From NCBI GenBank assembly GCA_963969395.1, contig OZ017801.1, positions 6,574,501 to 6,638,500 of the forward strand: DNA of 64,000 bases, given 5' to 3'. Positions 1-12,185 of this stretch are shown piece by piece. The stretch comes from Pseudoscleropodium purum. Its lineage: Eukaryota > Streptophyta > Bryopsida > Hypnales > Brachytheciaceae. The notes under the pieces were generated by a model that was given only the letters and a program-made list of their open reading frames with translations, did no database searches and was not told where the DNA came from. The first letter of the stretch is position 1. Each line of letters starts with the position of its first letter. Position numbers and translations under genes: made by a program.

Positions 1-198
1 GACGTTTCTAAAGAGGATTAAAATATATTTTCCTCATTCTAACCTATCAGTATTCCATAGTTTGGCTGCGGGAAGCCTCGATAATTACAGCTTGCAACTT
101 CAAACACCCAATGCTTTGCTTAATAGTGACTCGCATGCAGTACCTCAAGCGATCCAGGAGTGAAAACGTCAAAGTTCAGCTCTTCCGCTCTTCAGCTC

Positions 199-2325
199 CT
201 ATGGAGCGCGCTTGCTGTCATAGTCCAAGATCTCTTCATCTGTGACGGATCGAGAATGACGAACAATAGATCGACCAATCGCATTGATCCAATCCTCCTT
301 TTCCTGCATGTACATATTAGTCAATAAGATGGTACACAGGCTCACAAATGCAAGTATTGATACCACTATGATTAGTGTAGATCTCAGGAGCCCGCAGAAT
401 GTGAACATAAAAATTCTGAGATTGTAAGCATTTAAATGTCCACTTGACTTTAAATCTGATGGTCAAAAAAACTTCCATGTCTACTTGGGTTATATGCCTC
501 ATTTAACTTGATCCTTCAAGACCATGTTTTATGCAGAGCGACTTTTATTTTTCACCCACTGAGGTCAATGGATCCTAGATTTAAAGTGACCAGATTCAAC
601 ATGTTAAACAAGTTCAAGGTCTTGAGGCAGTAACCTGAAGAAGTGAAGGACCGTAATGTGAACCGAAACTACATATTTGAATAAGAGAGAAAATAAGTGG
701 GATAGAGGACTTACCTTGTCTGTGTCTGCAATAAAATACATCGTATCCCTATTTGTGGAAAGCTCAAAGGCGAACTGCTTATTCAGCACATCCTCAGCAC
801 CCTTGACCGTCAAACAGCTGCTCACTGAAATTACTCCTCTTGATTTTGAGTACTGCGTAAAATTAAACTCACATATATCAACACGATTATCCTACAGAGG
901 TAACTGTAACAGACTGTTCTGACCTCTGAAACACCATAGCATTGCGGAAATTGGTTAGGATGATTACAGGCGTTAGCTGCTGCTCTTTGAACCAGAAAAT
1001 GCGACCTTGCTTCAAAACAAACCATCTCCTACGCCATGTTTTAATAAACTCCCCTGCGATTTAAACAATCCGCCACATTTAAGAAATAAACTTCAAAAAT
1101 TATTAGGTCATGTAACCATGCACATGACAGCAAAACCTTAGTCAACAGAGCAGAACAATTATAGCCACTCATAGGAGTTTAAGAGTCCCCGAGGAGAACC
1201 GTAAATCCGTAAAAGAATAAGGAAAGATATTCAGATGATTTCGGTCCAAGAAAATTACAGGCGATGAAAAAGAGTCGCTGCGTGTGGTTGAAATGCGAGA
1301 ACGAAAGAAAATAGAAACTGACCTTGTTTCATAAGCCAACCAGACCGTTCTGGGTTATTCCAGAATTCAATCTGCCAAAGGAAAATGCAGAAAACGAAAA
1401 GACCGTCAGACCGCCACCAAAACTAAAGGCTCCAGAACAAATAAATTCCATCTCTGCTAAAAACTAAAGTGCAACAAGCGCATCCTAACAAGACCTTTCC
1501 ACCTACAGACTTTGAATACCTAAAAGGCTAATCACTCCGACCAAATTATATCCTTTAAGGCAATTGCTCATAAGCAATTAGAGTGAACAAAAGCTAATAG
1601 GAGATCATATTTAAACCGTAAAAAAGGCAAAAAGGCCCTGACAACCAGAGATGACGATCTCTGACGTAATCAACGATGGCACTCAAAATTCCAAATTATG
1701 ACATTTCTCAACTGCTTTCGAGCTCATTTTTCACCCAAAGAATTTGATTGATATCTTGTGGCACAGCTACTGAAAATACACTTTAATGAGCTAAAAGTAT
1801 AGAGATCGCAACAAGCAATCGAATGTGCAAATATTACAGCAGACTACATAAAGAGTCAACAACCAATTTGATTCTTTGAGTTTCAATTTTTTGCGGTAAC
1901 TTGTTCGAACGCTACTGAAAAAAAGATTCTAATGAATGATAATACGCCTCTTAACTCAAAGAATTGACACCACAGCGACCTAGGGTTTCAAATAACGTCA
2001 GCAACTCTTTCCTTCTACCCGCCATTTTCTACTCCAGGATTCCTCCCATTGATTAAAATCCAGATCACTCCCGAAAACCTAACACTCAAAAGAATTCACA
2101 ACAACACACGAACGCAAGATCCCACCGACATCGCGCTTGTTAATTCCATCCCTCACTTTCACCATATCAACACTCCTAAGAAGTTCGAAACCCCAGAAAA
2201 AAGAGCGAAACCTAAAAAACCCACTCATTCAATCTCTCCAGCATCAGAAACAGGGGGAAAGAACAGCACACCTTCCCCTCCGTCTCCTTCGTCTTCCCCG
2301 TAAAGTAGTTCATCACCCCCTCCAT
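199..2325 (-). CDS. PH1: PH1-like pleckstrin homology domain protein
   Basis: Five exons on the minus strand (2272-2325, 1323-1371, 968-1053, 715-852, 199-303) join in phase to give 143 residues, close to the roughly 145 of Arabidopsis PH1. The protein is almost entirely one PH domain. Exon 2 encodes the EFWNNPERSGWL start of the domain, exon 3 the KTWRRRWFVLKQG strand with the basic patch typical of phosphoinositide binding, exon 4 RGVISVSSCLTVKG, and exon 5 the C-terminal helix with EDWINAIGRS. All introns have GT-AG ends. By family knowledge PH1-type proteins bind phosphoinositides on endosomal membranes. The first exon (18 codons) is the weakest part: it rests on an ATG at 2325, phase agreement and resemblance of its FTGKT to the family's ATGQ start. 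Bases 1-198 are 3' flank. Confidence 0.88.
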
Positions 2326-3170
2326 GGTCAGAGTCGTGATACTCTTCCGATGCTCCGCGAATCTATTCCCTGACCAGTTCAATCTCGTCACAAGAAGAGC
2401 AAACGAGTTTGTGCTGCGGGACTCGGTTGCACAGTCACCGAGCTCGCCACCTTCTCCGACAAAACTAAAGCGCGAAAAGTTTACGAATCGCGAGCTATGG
2501 AGCGTGATGTGATGTGACGTGACGTGAGGCGATCCTCATGCGAGAAATTGGAGTTGGTGAAGATGGGAACTTCGTCCGAGTAAGGTGGTGGAGATGAAGA
2601 CGAAGACGAACGCGAAGAAGAAGAGGGAGAGGAGAGGGAGAGGAAGGAAACGAATCTTTGGGACATTGGTGACGAAGTTCTCTATCTTGGACAACTGTTC
2701 CCTTTGTTTGGCCTTTGAACTTGTTGGTACTAACCCAATGGAGAGATAAGGGAGCCAATCCATTTCCAACCACTTAAGCAATTACGGGGTAAGTGGAGTG
2801 TGGATTTCTTGAGTGCAAAATTTTTTCCTAATGTAGAAATAAGGTTTGGAAGGATAATATAATTTTTCAAAATTTTTTAATTCAAAAATATAATTATCAT
2901 AAATTTTTTAGCTGAATTGTACTATACGATCTATGTTGGTCATATAGATTTTTATGTTTCCAATTATGGCCTAGTTGCAGAATCAACAAAGGATTGGTTG
3001 CAATATTGAAAGCCTGACAACCAATAAAAATGTGCCACAACTACTTCGAAATCACACTATAATTTGACAAAAAGAATCAATATGTAGGTGGAAAGTGGAA
3101 AGGGGGATCATAAATGGGTTAGCTCCTATAACATTAATCCTTAAAGGACAAACCTAGTTGAAGGGCATTG
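2326..3170. other. 5' flank of the PH1-like gene, then AT-rich spacer
   Basis: Bases 2326-2760 are richer in GC and probably hold the promoter and 5' untranslated region of the minus-strand PH1-like gene. The sequence becomes strongly AT-rich from about 2800. No further gene was seen. Short open frames here are serine- or proline-rich chance products without family resemblance. Confidence 0.5.
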
Positions 3171-3335
3171 TTTTAGGATTTAACCCATAATTGACGTCAA
3201 TGACATTTTTTGTCCAATGAATGGCAGAAATCTCTCTATGTAGGATAGGAGTATAATTATTCATCTTTAGAATTTTCTATAAAGAAGGAATGTCTTCTAC
3301 AATAGTTTGACTTCCAATAAGTGCTTTTATGTTTT
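3171..3335 (+). repeat. Half copy of the 11.7-kb foldback element
   Basis: This stretch begins TTAACCCATAATTGACG and contains the phrase GTTTGACTTCCAATAA. It aligns by eye along most of its length with both arms of the inverted-repeat element at 11746-12185. Only one arm is visible here, so it is a truncated or diverged copy. No coding capacity. Confidence 0.55.
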
Positions 3336-3630
3336 AAGTCAAAAATTGACATGGTATCAAAGCAAACGATTTTTGCAGTGACCCACTCATCTTGTAAAGA
3401 TTAACCTCAATTTTACATAGTTCTTGATTTAAATGTCATAGAGATTGACTAAAAAAATATAGTTCCAATAATCTACTTTTTATTACTTTTTCTTTTTTTT
3501 GAAAATTGTAATTTTTGTGATGCTTTGAAGGTAACATCTTGAAAGATTAAAAACACAACTTTTGAAATTTTTTTTAATCAAGTTTTTCTTAGTGTGTAGA
3601 TTCAAGGAGTACATTAATTATACTACAATG

Positions 3631-4256
3631 TTAACCCTTAAAAGACCATCTTGCATTTTCTAGTTGTATAGATTTTTGAGCAAGTCATTGTGACCAGAAA
3701 TTTGCATATTTTAGGCTGAATTTTTTATAGAAGGTGTGGATGAGGAATGTCTTTCATATGCAACAAATTTCATGAGATTTGGAAATAGGAGTCAAAAGTT
3801 ATAGCCTAATATGTTACTTTTCTTTTGTAATTGGGCAGTTTGGGCAGTTTAGGCAGATTAGAAAAAATCACTTTTTTCAGAAACCAAAATTGGAAATTAA
3901 TTTTCTAGACTTATATGTACAAGAAAAACTTTGGATCATTCCATTTTGATCAACAAGTCAAAAGTTATGAGGATTTTTTGATTGTGGGTAGTTATAGATT
4001 CCCTATTCTAAAATAAACTTTGAAATCCTTTATCTTACCTAATTTTCAATATTTTTGAAATAAAATAAAATCCTAGGATGTAAATTGTTTATTACAAAAT
4101 TTCAACCATTGGGATTGTCATTTTTCAATTCCATGTTTTTATTCTTAATAATTTAGTATTTTGAATCATTGTCTATTACTACCTACTTACTATTTTTTTC
4201 CTATATGTTGTACAATTCCAAGTGATCTGAAATTTTTCAAGCATGTTAGGGGTTAA
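3631..4256. mobile_element. TTA-type miniature inverted-repeat element, copy A
   Basis: The block starts TTAACCCTTAAAAGACC and ends TTAGGGGTTAA, giving short terminal inverted repeats with TTA/TAA at the edges. Its interior (for example CATTGTGACCAGAAATTTGC) reappears inverted in copy B at 29599-30422. The TTA/TAA edges suggest a PIF/Harbinger-type non-autonomous element; the superfamily is inference. This copy is about 200 bp shorter than B and probably deleted at one side. Confidence 0.6.
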
Positions 4257-6576
4257 TCACTATCATCTTCAATTTTGCTAAACATTTCATACTATTTTCA
4301 ACATGTTTGTAATTATTAAGATTTTTACAAAGAAATTACTTTATAAAATCATATAAACATTATTTAAATGTTTTTCATTATGAAAAAATGAACTTAAGTT
4401 TTGAATATATATCACTACTTGAGAAAAATATCAAATTTTTGAAAGATATGTTTTAATATAGAAAATTAATGAAGTTTGACCAAATGAAAATATAGGATAT
4501 CTTTTGAAGATTTAATATTAATCCTTAAATCCCAATAGACTAGATTCATTGTGAAATATTCAAATGACCTTTAAAATTGTTTAAACATCAATCTTAGACT
4601 TTTACTAAGGCTCTGCAATACTACAAACAATCATCAATGATTGTATCGCAAAGAAGAGATATCTATTTCATTAATTAATTTTTTAAAAATTTCATCAATG
4701 TTTCAAAGGAAGAGACATTGTAAATATACAAATACATTACCAAAATTCTAAAATTATTTATTTATTCTTTTTGATGACGACGTTGTTGTAGACAACTAAA
4801 ATTTTATATTTCCATCTATGTAGACCCTCTTTGATATAAATATCATTGATAGAATTACTTGACATTGTAATCTATATATCTATCACTATAAAAAAATTTC
4901 ACTTTGTTTCATAAATAATTGTCATTGTTATAATTTTGTAGCTAACAGTGAAGATCAATTAATATAGCCAAAATAATTCAATTAATTTGAAATTATTTCA
5001 TAAAATACAACTAGCAATGAAAATTGATATAATTTTTTTTTTTTAATTATTATCTTTTTACACAAAAAAACCACGAGCAATGATCTCACTATATTTTAAA
5101 TGACATCTAATGTAACAATCCATGTTTTTATGCTAACAATAAAAGCCAACATGCTCTAAAGTCATCCAGCAGACCACTTTGGGCCACATTTTGATTTAGA
5201 GTTCAACATTTTCTTCTATTGAAAAATTAATAATACAATGATAAAGGCATTTAAAATACTATTTATTTTAAATGCACTCAAGTCTCTCCTTCAAATTGGA
5301 TGAAAAAATATTTATTCCATCCCACAATGCCTTCTTGAAATCATCCAAAAGACACAACATCCTCAATGTTGTTTCAACATGAACCCCTTAGTGCTCTAAC
5401 ATCCCAAATCTAAACAATTAACAAAGAGGTTCCAAGGACTTTTTTCACCATAGAACTTTTCATTCAGCTAAACCAAATGAATGCTTGACTTTTTAAAACC
5501 ACACTATATAGGTAGTCTGCTTTTAAGAGCTTATTGGCTTTTTGGAGAAGCCAAACTTCTTGAAACAATTTTCAATAAATTTTTATAGGAAGAAAAATGG
5601 AATTGGCATCTAACCAAAGTTGTTTCATATTTTTTGAACCTTCATGGAATTAGTTACAGATTTTTGAAGTTGAAACACATTAGGCACTAAATGCAACCAT
5701 TGCCTAAAATGTACATTGTTGGTACATTGAAGAAAGCAAAATGTACCTCTAGGTCATGATTTCTTTTAGAGCAAAGTTACTTTTAGAGCAAACTACCTCA
5801 AATCAGATGAATGTGATGAAATTGATGTAGATCTATTATATGAAGTATTTAATGTCATGCTCTGTGACATGATTCTTGTCTCAAAATTCATTAGGTCTTC
5901 ATCCCAAAGAAATACCATCCAATTCTTTCATCCAACTTTCACAATGACAATGACAAAAACTACACCACAACAAATAACCATTCTTCCTAAACATGATTGC
6001 AATGATTCATTGCAATTTGAAGTTGCTAGTAATATACACTCCATATTTATAAAGTATTTACAAAGATAAGCAAAAATATGCAAAAATTCAAGAATGGACT
6101 CCGGCGTTAGGGGGTGAAAAAGCACATATTGCATAGTATACACAGCGAATATTACCCTTTTATGTGCTTTGTGTTCATTACGTGGTCCAAAAGCTACTTT
6201 AATTGAAATTCTACTCTACGAGTTTAGGCGCATCCCTCTGGCTTGCAAAGCCCTGAACAGGAGATGCTATCTTTTGGAAAACTCATATCCCCTACAGTAG
6301 GTTTGTTGAGGATTACAACATCGAAATATGCTATAATATCGTCCCATAGAAATAGAAGAAAATTTAATCCAACACTTCTGGGCGTTTGCAACTCTTTTCA
6401 TGTCTGGAGTACTAGTACTAAACTGCTTCCGAGTACTTGAAGCTAAACAGTTCAGCCAATCAGTCACCCATCCCGGCAGCTTTCAAAATCCTGCTCTGCA
6501 AAGGGAGGGTGTCTCTATAACAAATGTTTTCTTGTCCTGCAATCTGCTTGAACCAAAAAAAAAAACTACAAATTGC
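4257..6576. other. AT-rich spacer and 3' flank of the SHMT gene
   Basis: No gene is supported here. Around 5101-5145 about 40 bases resemble the inside of the CACTA-like miniature elements near 34.5 and 35.4 kb, including CCATGTTTTTATG, which suggests a small relic. From about 6100 the composition rises towards genic values and is likely 3' untranslated region of the SHMT gene, whose stop is at 6577. Confidence 0.45.
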
Positions 6577-9500
6577 TCAATGCTGCAGAAGATCCTCTGT
6601 GCCAACACCTGGGATGGGAAACTGAGTGGCAAACGCTTCAACCCGTTTCCGCAGGTCCAAAATAGCACCATATTGTTCGCAGCTCTCAGATTCCACGTAC
6701 TCCAGGAAATCCTTGATCTTTGTACCTGGGCATGTCTGCTTTGCCTTAATAGCAATTTGAATACCCTCATGGATGAAGTCGGCCACTTTCACGAATTCAC
6801 CTTCACGAAGTCCACGTGTGGTAAGCGCTGGTGACCCTATCCGAATTCCACCAGGGCTGATTGCACTCTTATCTCCTGTAAACATGAAGGGCCCACGTTA
6901 CTACCCATATTGCAAATTTGCAATGCAAACACTTCGTACAACTCACAATTATTACTAAAGCCTTCCATATGGCACTGGATATTTAGGCGCAATATTGTGG
7001 CGATCTAGTTTGTCATCACAACTGTCAAATCATCTAGTGAAGATCGGATAGAATAGAAGCTGAAAACTTACCAGGGACAGAGTTCTTATTAAGCGTGATG
7101 GATGCCAAATCCAACAATTTCTCTGACCGGGCACCATCCGTACCCTGCCAATAACAGCAAGAGCTGCGCATCAGATATTACCCTGCAGGAATAGAGGGTC
7201 ATCTTCTATTCAGACTGAGCTTGATATGGCTGTCTACATGGTCATCCTGCTCAACTGCAATCAACTCAGCTCTTCACAGGAAGCGTCTATGTAGATGCAA
7301 AAGCATGATCCCTTCATCAAATTGGAACACACACCCCAAGTATAGAAATCGAAGTACGATCGTGAGGATGCGGACCCAGTGTCAGCAATGACGTCTGCTC
7401 AAGAAATAATAGACCCGCACACATCCAAGCACTTAAACATGCGCATCATACGAGCCCAACACACCATTTTTCTATTTTCAGACGTACCATGGGTCGGAGA
7501 TCGACAAGAACGAGATGGTTATCAGTTCCTCCGGATACAAGCTTATATCCTAACTCAATCAATCTATCTGCCAATGCCCGACAGTTCTTGACAACCTGAA
7601 CAAGATAGGGAAAGAATGTAAGTGACAGCCCATGACATAAAACCGCTACATATCATGCATACGTAGCAAGATTATGAACAGAAGAGAGTCCAAAAAGTCG
7701 ATTCACGAATACAAATTAAAAAGTTCAGATGACATTTATTCAGCAGTAGACTCTCTTACTTGTTGTTGGTAAGCCTTAAACTCTGGGGTGACTGCTTGCT
7801 TAAGGCACACAGCAAGTCCTCCAATAGTATGATTATGAGGACCTCCCTGAACATAACGTTGAAGACAAAAATCAAACAATACAGTGACGAGTGATCATAG
7901 AGTAGCTATTTGCAAGATGCGAGTCACTTGAACCCAAGAATACTAATCCGACGAACAGAATATAGAATACAGATTTGTAAAACAGCAGTAACTAGAAATC
8001 TATGTCTTCCATGTAGTTTAGGCAACTGACGAAAACTTAAGGTAGATAAAAGTAGGGCAGAGCTCAAACTAACTTGAATCGATTTTTGTCATTTCACTGA
8101 CAAAGGTGTCATCGAGTTTGATTTACGCACCTGAAGACCTGGGAAAACAGCATTGTTAATTGCTGTTTCCAAATCGACTCCCAAGATCTCTCCCTTTTTG
8201 AAGAAGATCATTCCCCCTCTTGGACCCCTCAAAGACTGTCGGTTAGAACCAAGCACACCATCAGTCAACGAGATTACGCCGTGATCAAAACAGAATTCAG
8301 CATCAGTTTCAAGAAAACCTAGGCAGATAATGCAGAACTCCAGAAAATACAAAAGGCAACAACAAAGAACCACCGTACAGGCGCTATTGTTTACAACAGA
8401 AGTTATCAATGATTGTATGAACCTGTGCAGCATGACAAGCTTACTTTGTGGGTAGTGGTGGTGACGACATCACAGTAGTCAAATGGATTACTTAGAACAC
8501 CTGCTGAAACAAGACCACTGATGTGTGCCATATCCATCATCAAAAAAGCTCCCACGCTATCTGCAATCTAAAATATGCAAACAACCAATCACCCAACCAT
8601 GAATAAATCCATTGCGAAAACTTCAGTATCAGCAAACTGAGAAGGATAAACCACATAGATGTTTCATTCAAAATAGCATCAGTCATTGAAACGCTCTGAC
8701 ATATCAACTTTGCAAAAAGGCTACTAACTGCAAAAGGGAGGATACAAACTTATACCTTCCGCATCCGTGGGTAGTCAAAGTCACGAGAGTAGGCACTGGC
8801 TCCCGCGATGATGAGCTTCGGTCGGAACAAGGTAGCCGTCTGTTGCAAGACATCGTAGTCTACCAGCCCTGCTTGCCCCCGGGTATAATTAATCAAAAGC
8901 ATAAATCTAACGTCAACGGTAACGAACTAAAAGCAGCACCAGGCCTCGTTCCAAGCGAACAAGATGATATGAAGTCAATGTCTTCAGCAAAGAAGAGTTA
9001 CACGTTAAAAACAACCGTCACAGAAGTGAGAACAAAAAATCTCCTCAAATCTCCAGAGAAATTGCGTAAGCAGCTTACCAGTATCCTCGTTAAGACGGTA
9101 AGGCATTGATTCAAAGTAAACTGAAGTTGCAGATACCCGCCGTTTGGGTGTCATAAATCCATGAGTCAGATGCCCTCCATGCGCTAGATCTAAACCCTGC
9201 AGGAATCAGGGCGGCTCTGTCAATCATCGATTTGCACCGTACTAAGAGGGACAAGCTCTCAAAAAGTAAATGGAAAATACGAATGTAGAATTCCTGTGAT
9301 TGAACAGGGCAGAGCAGACATGACGAATAGAAGCACAAGGCAACTAGCGCTAAAAAATTCATGTCATGATACTTCAACTTAAGTGTTAAAAACCTTGTAC
9401 ACTCGTGGTGTCTGCTGCATGTCCAAATAGAAACCCAGGACATCAGACTCTATCATAAATGATTACGTACATACACAAACAAATACTTATGTCTCCTACC

Positions 9501-10741
9501 ATAATACGGTCATGCGGCTGGAGAAGGGCAGTGTAGACCGCGAAATTTGCTGGCGAACCAGAGAGAGGCTGAACATTTACTCCCCATTCAGTAGGATCAA
9601 CATGGAAGGCAGCTAATGCTCGTTGTTGACATAATCTTTCGCTTTGATCGATGTATTCGTTTCCACCATAATACCTGCAGTTTGAGGTGTGTAACCAGAA
9701 TTCAGAAACTTACCCTAAATCCAAAATTTGTTTAACGAAGACAAGAAAACACGAAAGAACAGCCGAAGCAGTTCATTCTTAGATACAAAAAGCTTGTTGA
9801 AAACTTGAAATAGTAAACACTGTAGACTCCTAGAATAAACGGAGAGAATCAATTAGAAATTAAGAATTGTGAAATTCATTTCGAGCAGAGTGCGATGGTA
9901 TGAAAGAGCCAGAAAAAGAAAACGTAGCATACCTTTTGCCAGGCAAACCCTCTGAGTACTTGTTTGTAAGACAAGAACCGACAGCCTCCATAACCGCACG
10001 GGATGTAAAGTTTTCGGACGCGATGAGCTCCAGCCCTCGAAACTGTCTTCTCTTCTCACATTCGATAATGGCATGCACATCGGGGTCGAGCTCTTGCAAA
10101 GAAGGATCGGAAAAGTGAAGTGCAGCTTCTGCAAAAAATTTACCGACATATTTTCATTAGATTCCACAGCAACACTCCTTGATCCCACTGTAACTTTACA
10201 CCGCCGTCTCATGCCAAATTCTTCGTGGACGAGGAGGGTGCCTTCACAAACATCTACCCAATCAGCAATTCCAGAGTCGAGGTGCATCGAAAACAAAGAT
10301 GCGCCCCACAGTCCTGAAATCAGAGGAAATCTTGGAGAGAGGCCACCCAAGTGGTGCAATTTGTGGGATCGAATGGGGAGAAAAGAGAAATATACACTTG
10401 CGACCCATCCATCCATTCATCCCTCAATTGAAAACCCAGCCCACCAAAATGCGAGAGAAATCAGAACTGAAGAGGACTGAGGTCCAGGAGAGAAGACAGA
10501 TAGATACACACATACCTTCTGGAGCGGAGACCTGAGCCGCGGCATTGGCGCAGACGACAAGAGGGCGGCGAGAGCGCAGAGGAGCCTGGGAGGCTAAAGG
10601 CGCAGGCAGAAGCGCCGCCTGCACGTCGGGAGAACGCCAGGAGGGCAGCAATTCGACATGAGAACGAGGGGAGGGGGAAGGAAGGGAAAGAGGGGAGAGG
10701 GGAAGAGCCGGGGCACGGGAGGATCGCAACGCCATAGCCAT
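6577..10741 (-). CDS. SHM3: Serine hydroxymethyltransferase, plastid-type
   Basis: Eleven minus-strand exons (10516-10741, 9933-10128, 9500-9674, 9079-9196, 8756-8868, 8445-8567, 8131-8235, 7760-7846, 7488-7595, 7072-7144, 6577-6875) close in phase to 540 residues; Arabidopsis SHM3 has about 529. The enzyme interconverts serine plus tetrahydrofolate with glycine plus 5,10-methylene-tetrahydrofolate, using PLP. The first 70 or so residues are Ser/Pro/Ala/Arg-rich with almost no acids, like a chloroplast transit peptide. The core shows [38 protein letters not shown], the PLP-site VVTTTTHK with Lys317 as last codon of exon 6, then SLRGPRGG. Sequence detail is closest to the plastid SHM3 branch; a mitochondrial form is the alternative. 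The ATG at 10741 is the first in frame before the targeting region, with a second ATG two codons later. Confidence 0.95.
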
Positions 10742-11745
10742 TGATGGTGGCAGGAACTGAAATTCGAGCCCAAACTGATGAGGGACGGAGCACGAACTGA
10801 AAGGAAGGAAGGAGGGAGGGGGTTTAAGGTTCTGGTAAAACCCTGCGCGTCCCTTGCGCTCGCTGCTGATGCCGGCGTGTCTATCTGCAAGGAAGCCATC
10901 ATCGTCTTTATCTTTATCGGTTGCTGTCGTCAGGGCTGCCTCGAATATTTTCCTCTTCAGGCATCGCATCAGTTGTCAGTCCATCCTTATCAACTTGCCT
11001 TCTTCTTACCGAACATACTTATCTCTGGAAGGATGAGGAACAGGGCTTCTTTTTTTTTTTCTTTCTGGTGGAAAAAAAATAATTTGGCTAGAAAATGGCA
11101 ACAAAATGTGAAGTTTTTTTGTGAAAAAACTTCAAATTAAAAAAAAAAACTCTTGGATGAAATCACCAAATTGTAGATGAAAATAGAATTGTGGGCATCA
11201 GGGCATGTGATATTTACTAATGTGATATTTTCTATCGAATATGTGGATGAATGTTGAAATTTGGAGAACCACTATAAAAGTCTAGATCGACACTTTGGCA
11301 CCCCATAAAAAATGAAAAAAAAAAACCCTGATGCAAACTTTGTGGAGACGTAGGATGTTAAATCAAGCCCACGAAATGGGCCCAATAGGCTAGATTTATC
11401 TCTAAAGAAAATATAGGAATTTTTTAAAATTTTCATACAAATTTCTTTTTGCAAATATGGAATTCATATTTGCAATCAAAGACCCCAAATTAGATAGATT
11501 AGGTTTAGAGCATACCCTAGACACGGCTCAAAATAGGAAGCTTGTTTTTACTTTTACCTCTAGAGAGTCTCCAAATTATTCTGTTGGGCCTACTTTGTGA
11601 GCAGGATTTAGTGTCTTGCGATAGAGACATCCTACAAATATTTGAATTGAAGATGAGAATTTTATAATTGAATACAATTGAGTTGAATTCTTGGAAAAAA
11701 AATTCAAAATAATAATATTAATGCTTCATTTTTGTATTTTAATCC
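10742..11745. other. 5' flank of the SHMT gene and AT-rich spacer
   Basis: The first 200-300 bases are GC-moderate and purine-rich and probably hold the SHMT promoter and 5' untranslated region. After about 11040 long A and T runs begin and no gene or recognisable repeat was found up to the foldback element at 11746. Confidence 0.45.
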
Positions 11746-12185
11746 TTAACCCATAAATGACACATCATCCATTTTTTGGTTGATGAATGATAGATAATTG
11801 CCCTTATGTGTAGGACAAAAGTCCAACTATTCATCCTAATAATTTTGCATAGAAAGGAAAGGTGATCTTGTATAGTGGTTTGACTTCCAATGACTACTTT
11901 TTGATTTTTTTTTTAATCAACTATTTACACAAATGAATGCCCAAATTTATAAATGATTTTTAGAGTCACCAAATTGTCCTTTAATGATTAAAGGATGGGG
12001 TGGTGACCATGCATAAAAATCATCCCTTTTGGTATTATGTAAATCATTGGTTTAGAAAAAATCCAAAGCATTTATTGGAAGTCAAAGTGTTGCACAAAAC
12101 CTTGTCTTTCCACACAAAATTCTAAGGATGAATAGTTGGACTTTTGTTATTCATTGGCCAAGAAACGGTTGTAGTTTCCCCGTAA
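11746..12185. mobile_element. Foldback element with about 150-bp inverted arms
   Basis: The left arm starts TTAACCCATAAATGAC and runs through AAAGTCCAACTATTCATCC to GGTTTGACTTCCAATGAC. The right arm (about 12050-12185) reads back the same order in reverse complement. The arms are diverged but clearly related. The middle is AT-rich and non-coding. The TTA at the outer edge links it to the TTA-type miniature elements elsewhere in the window. A related half copy lies at 3171-3335. Confidence 0.65.

Noticed and set aside
831..1025. Minus-strand 64-codon frame with ATG at 1025
   Set aside because: It runs out of frame with the PH-domain exon 968-1053 and through an intron; the spliced model explains the sequence fully.
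6400..6834. Plus-strand 144-codon frame over the SHMT end
   Set aside because: It overlaps the last SHMT exon in antisense and resembles no family.
10073..11140. Plus-strand frames near the SHMT start
   Set aside because: They lie antisense to exons 1 and 2 or in the 5' flank. Composition is random and no motif is seen.
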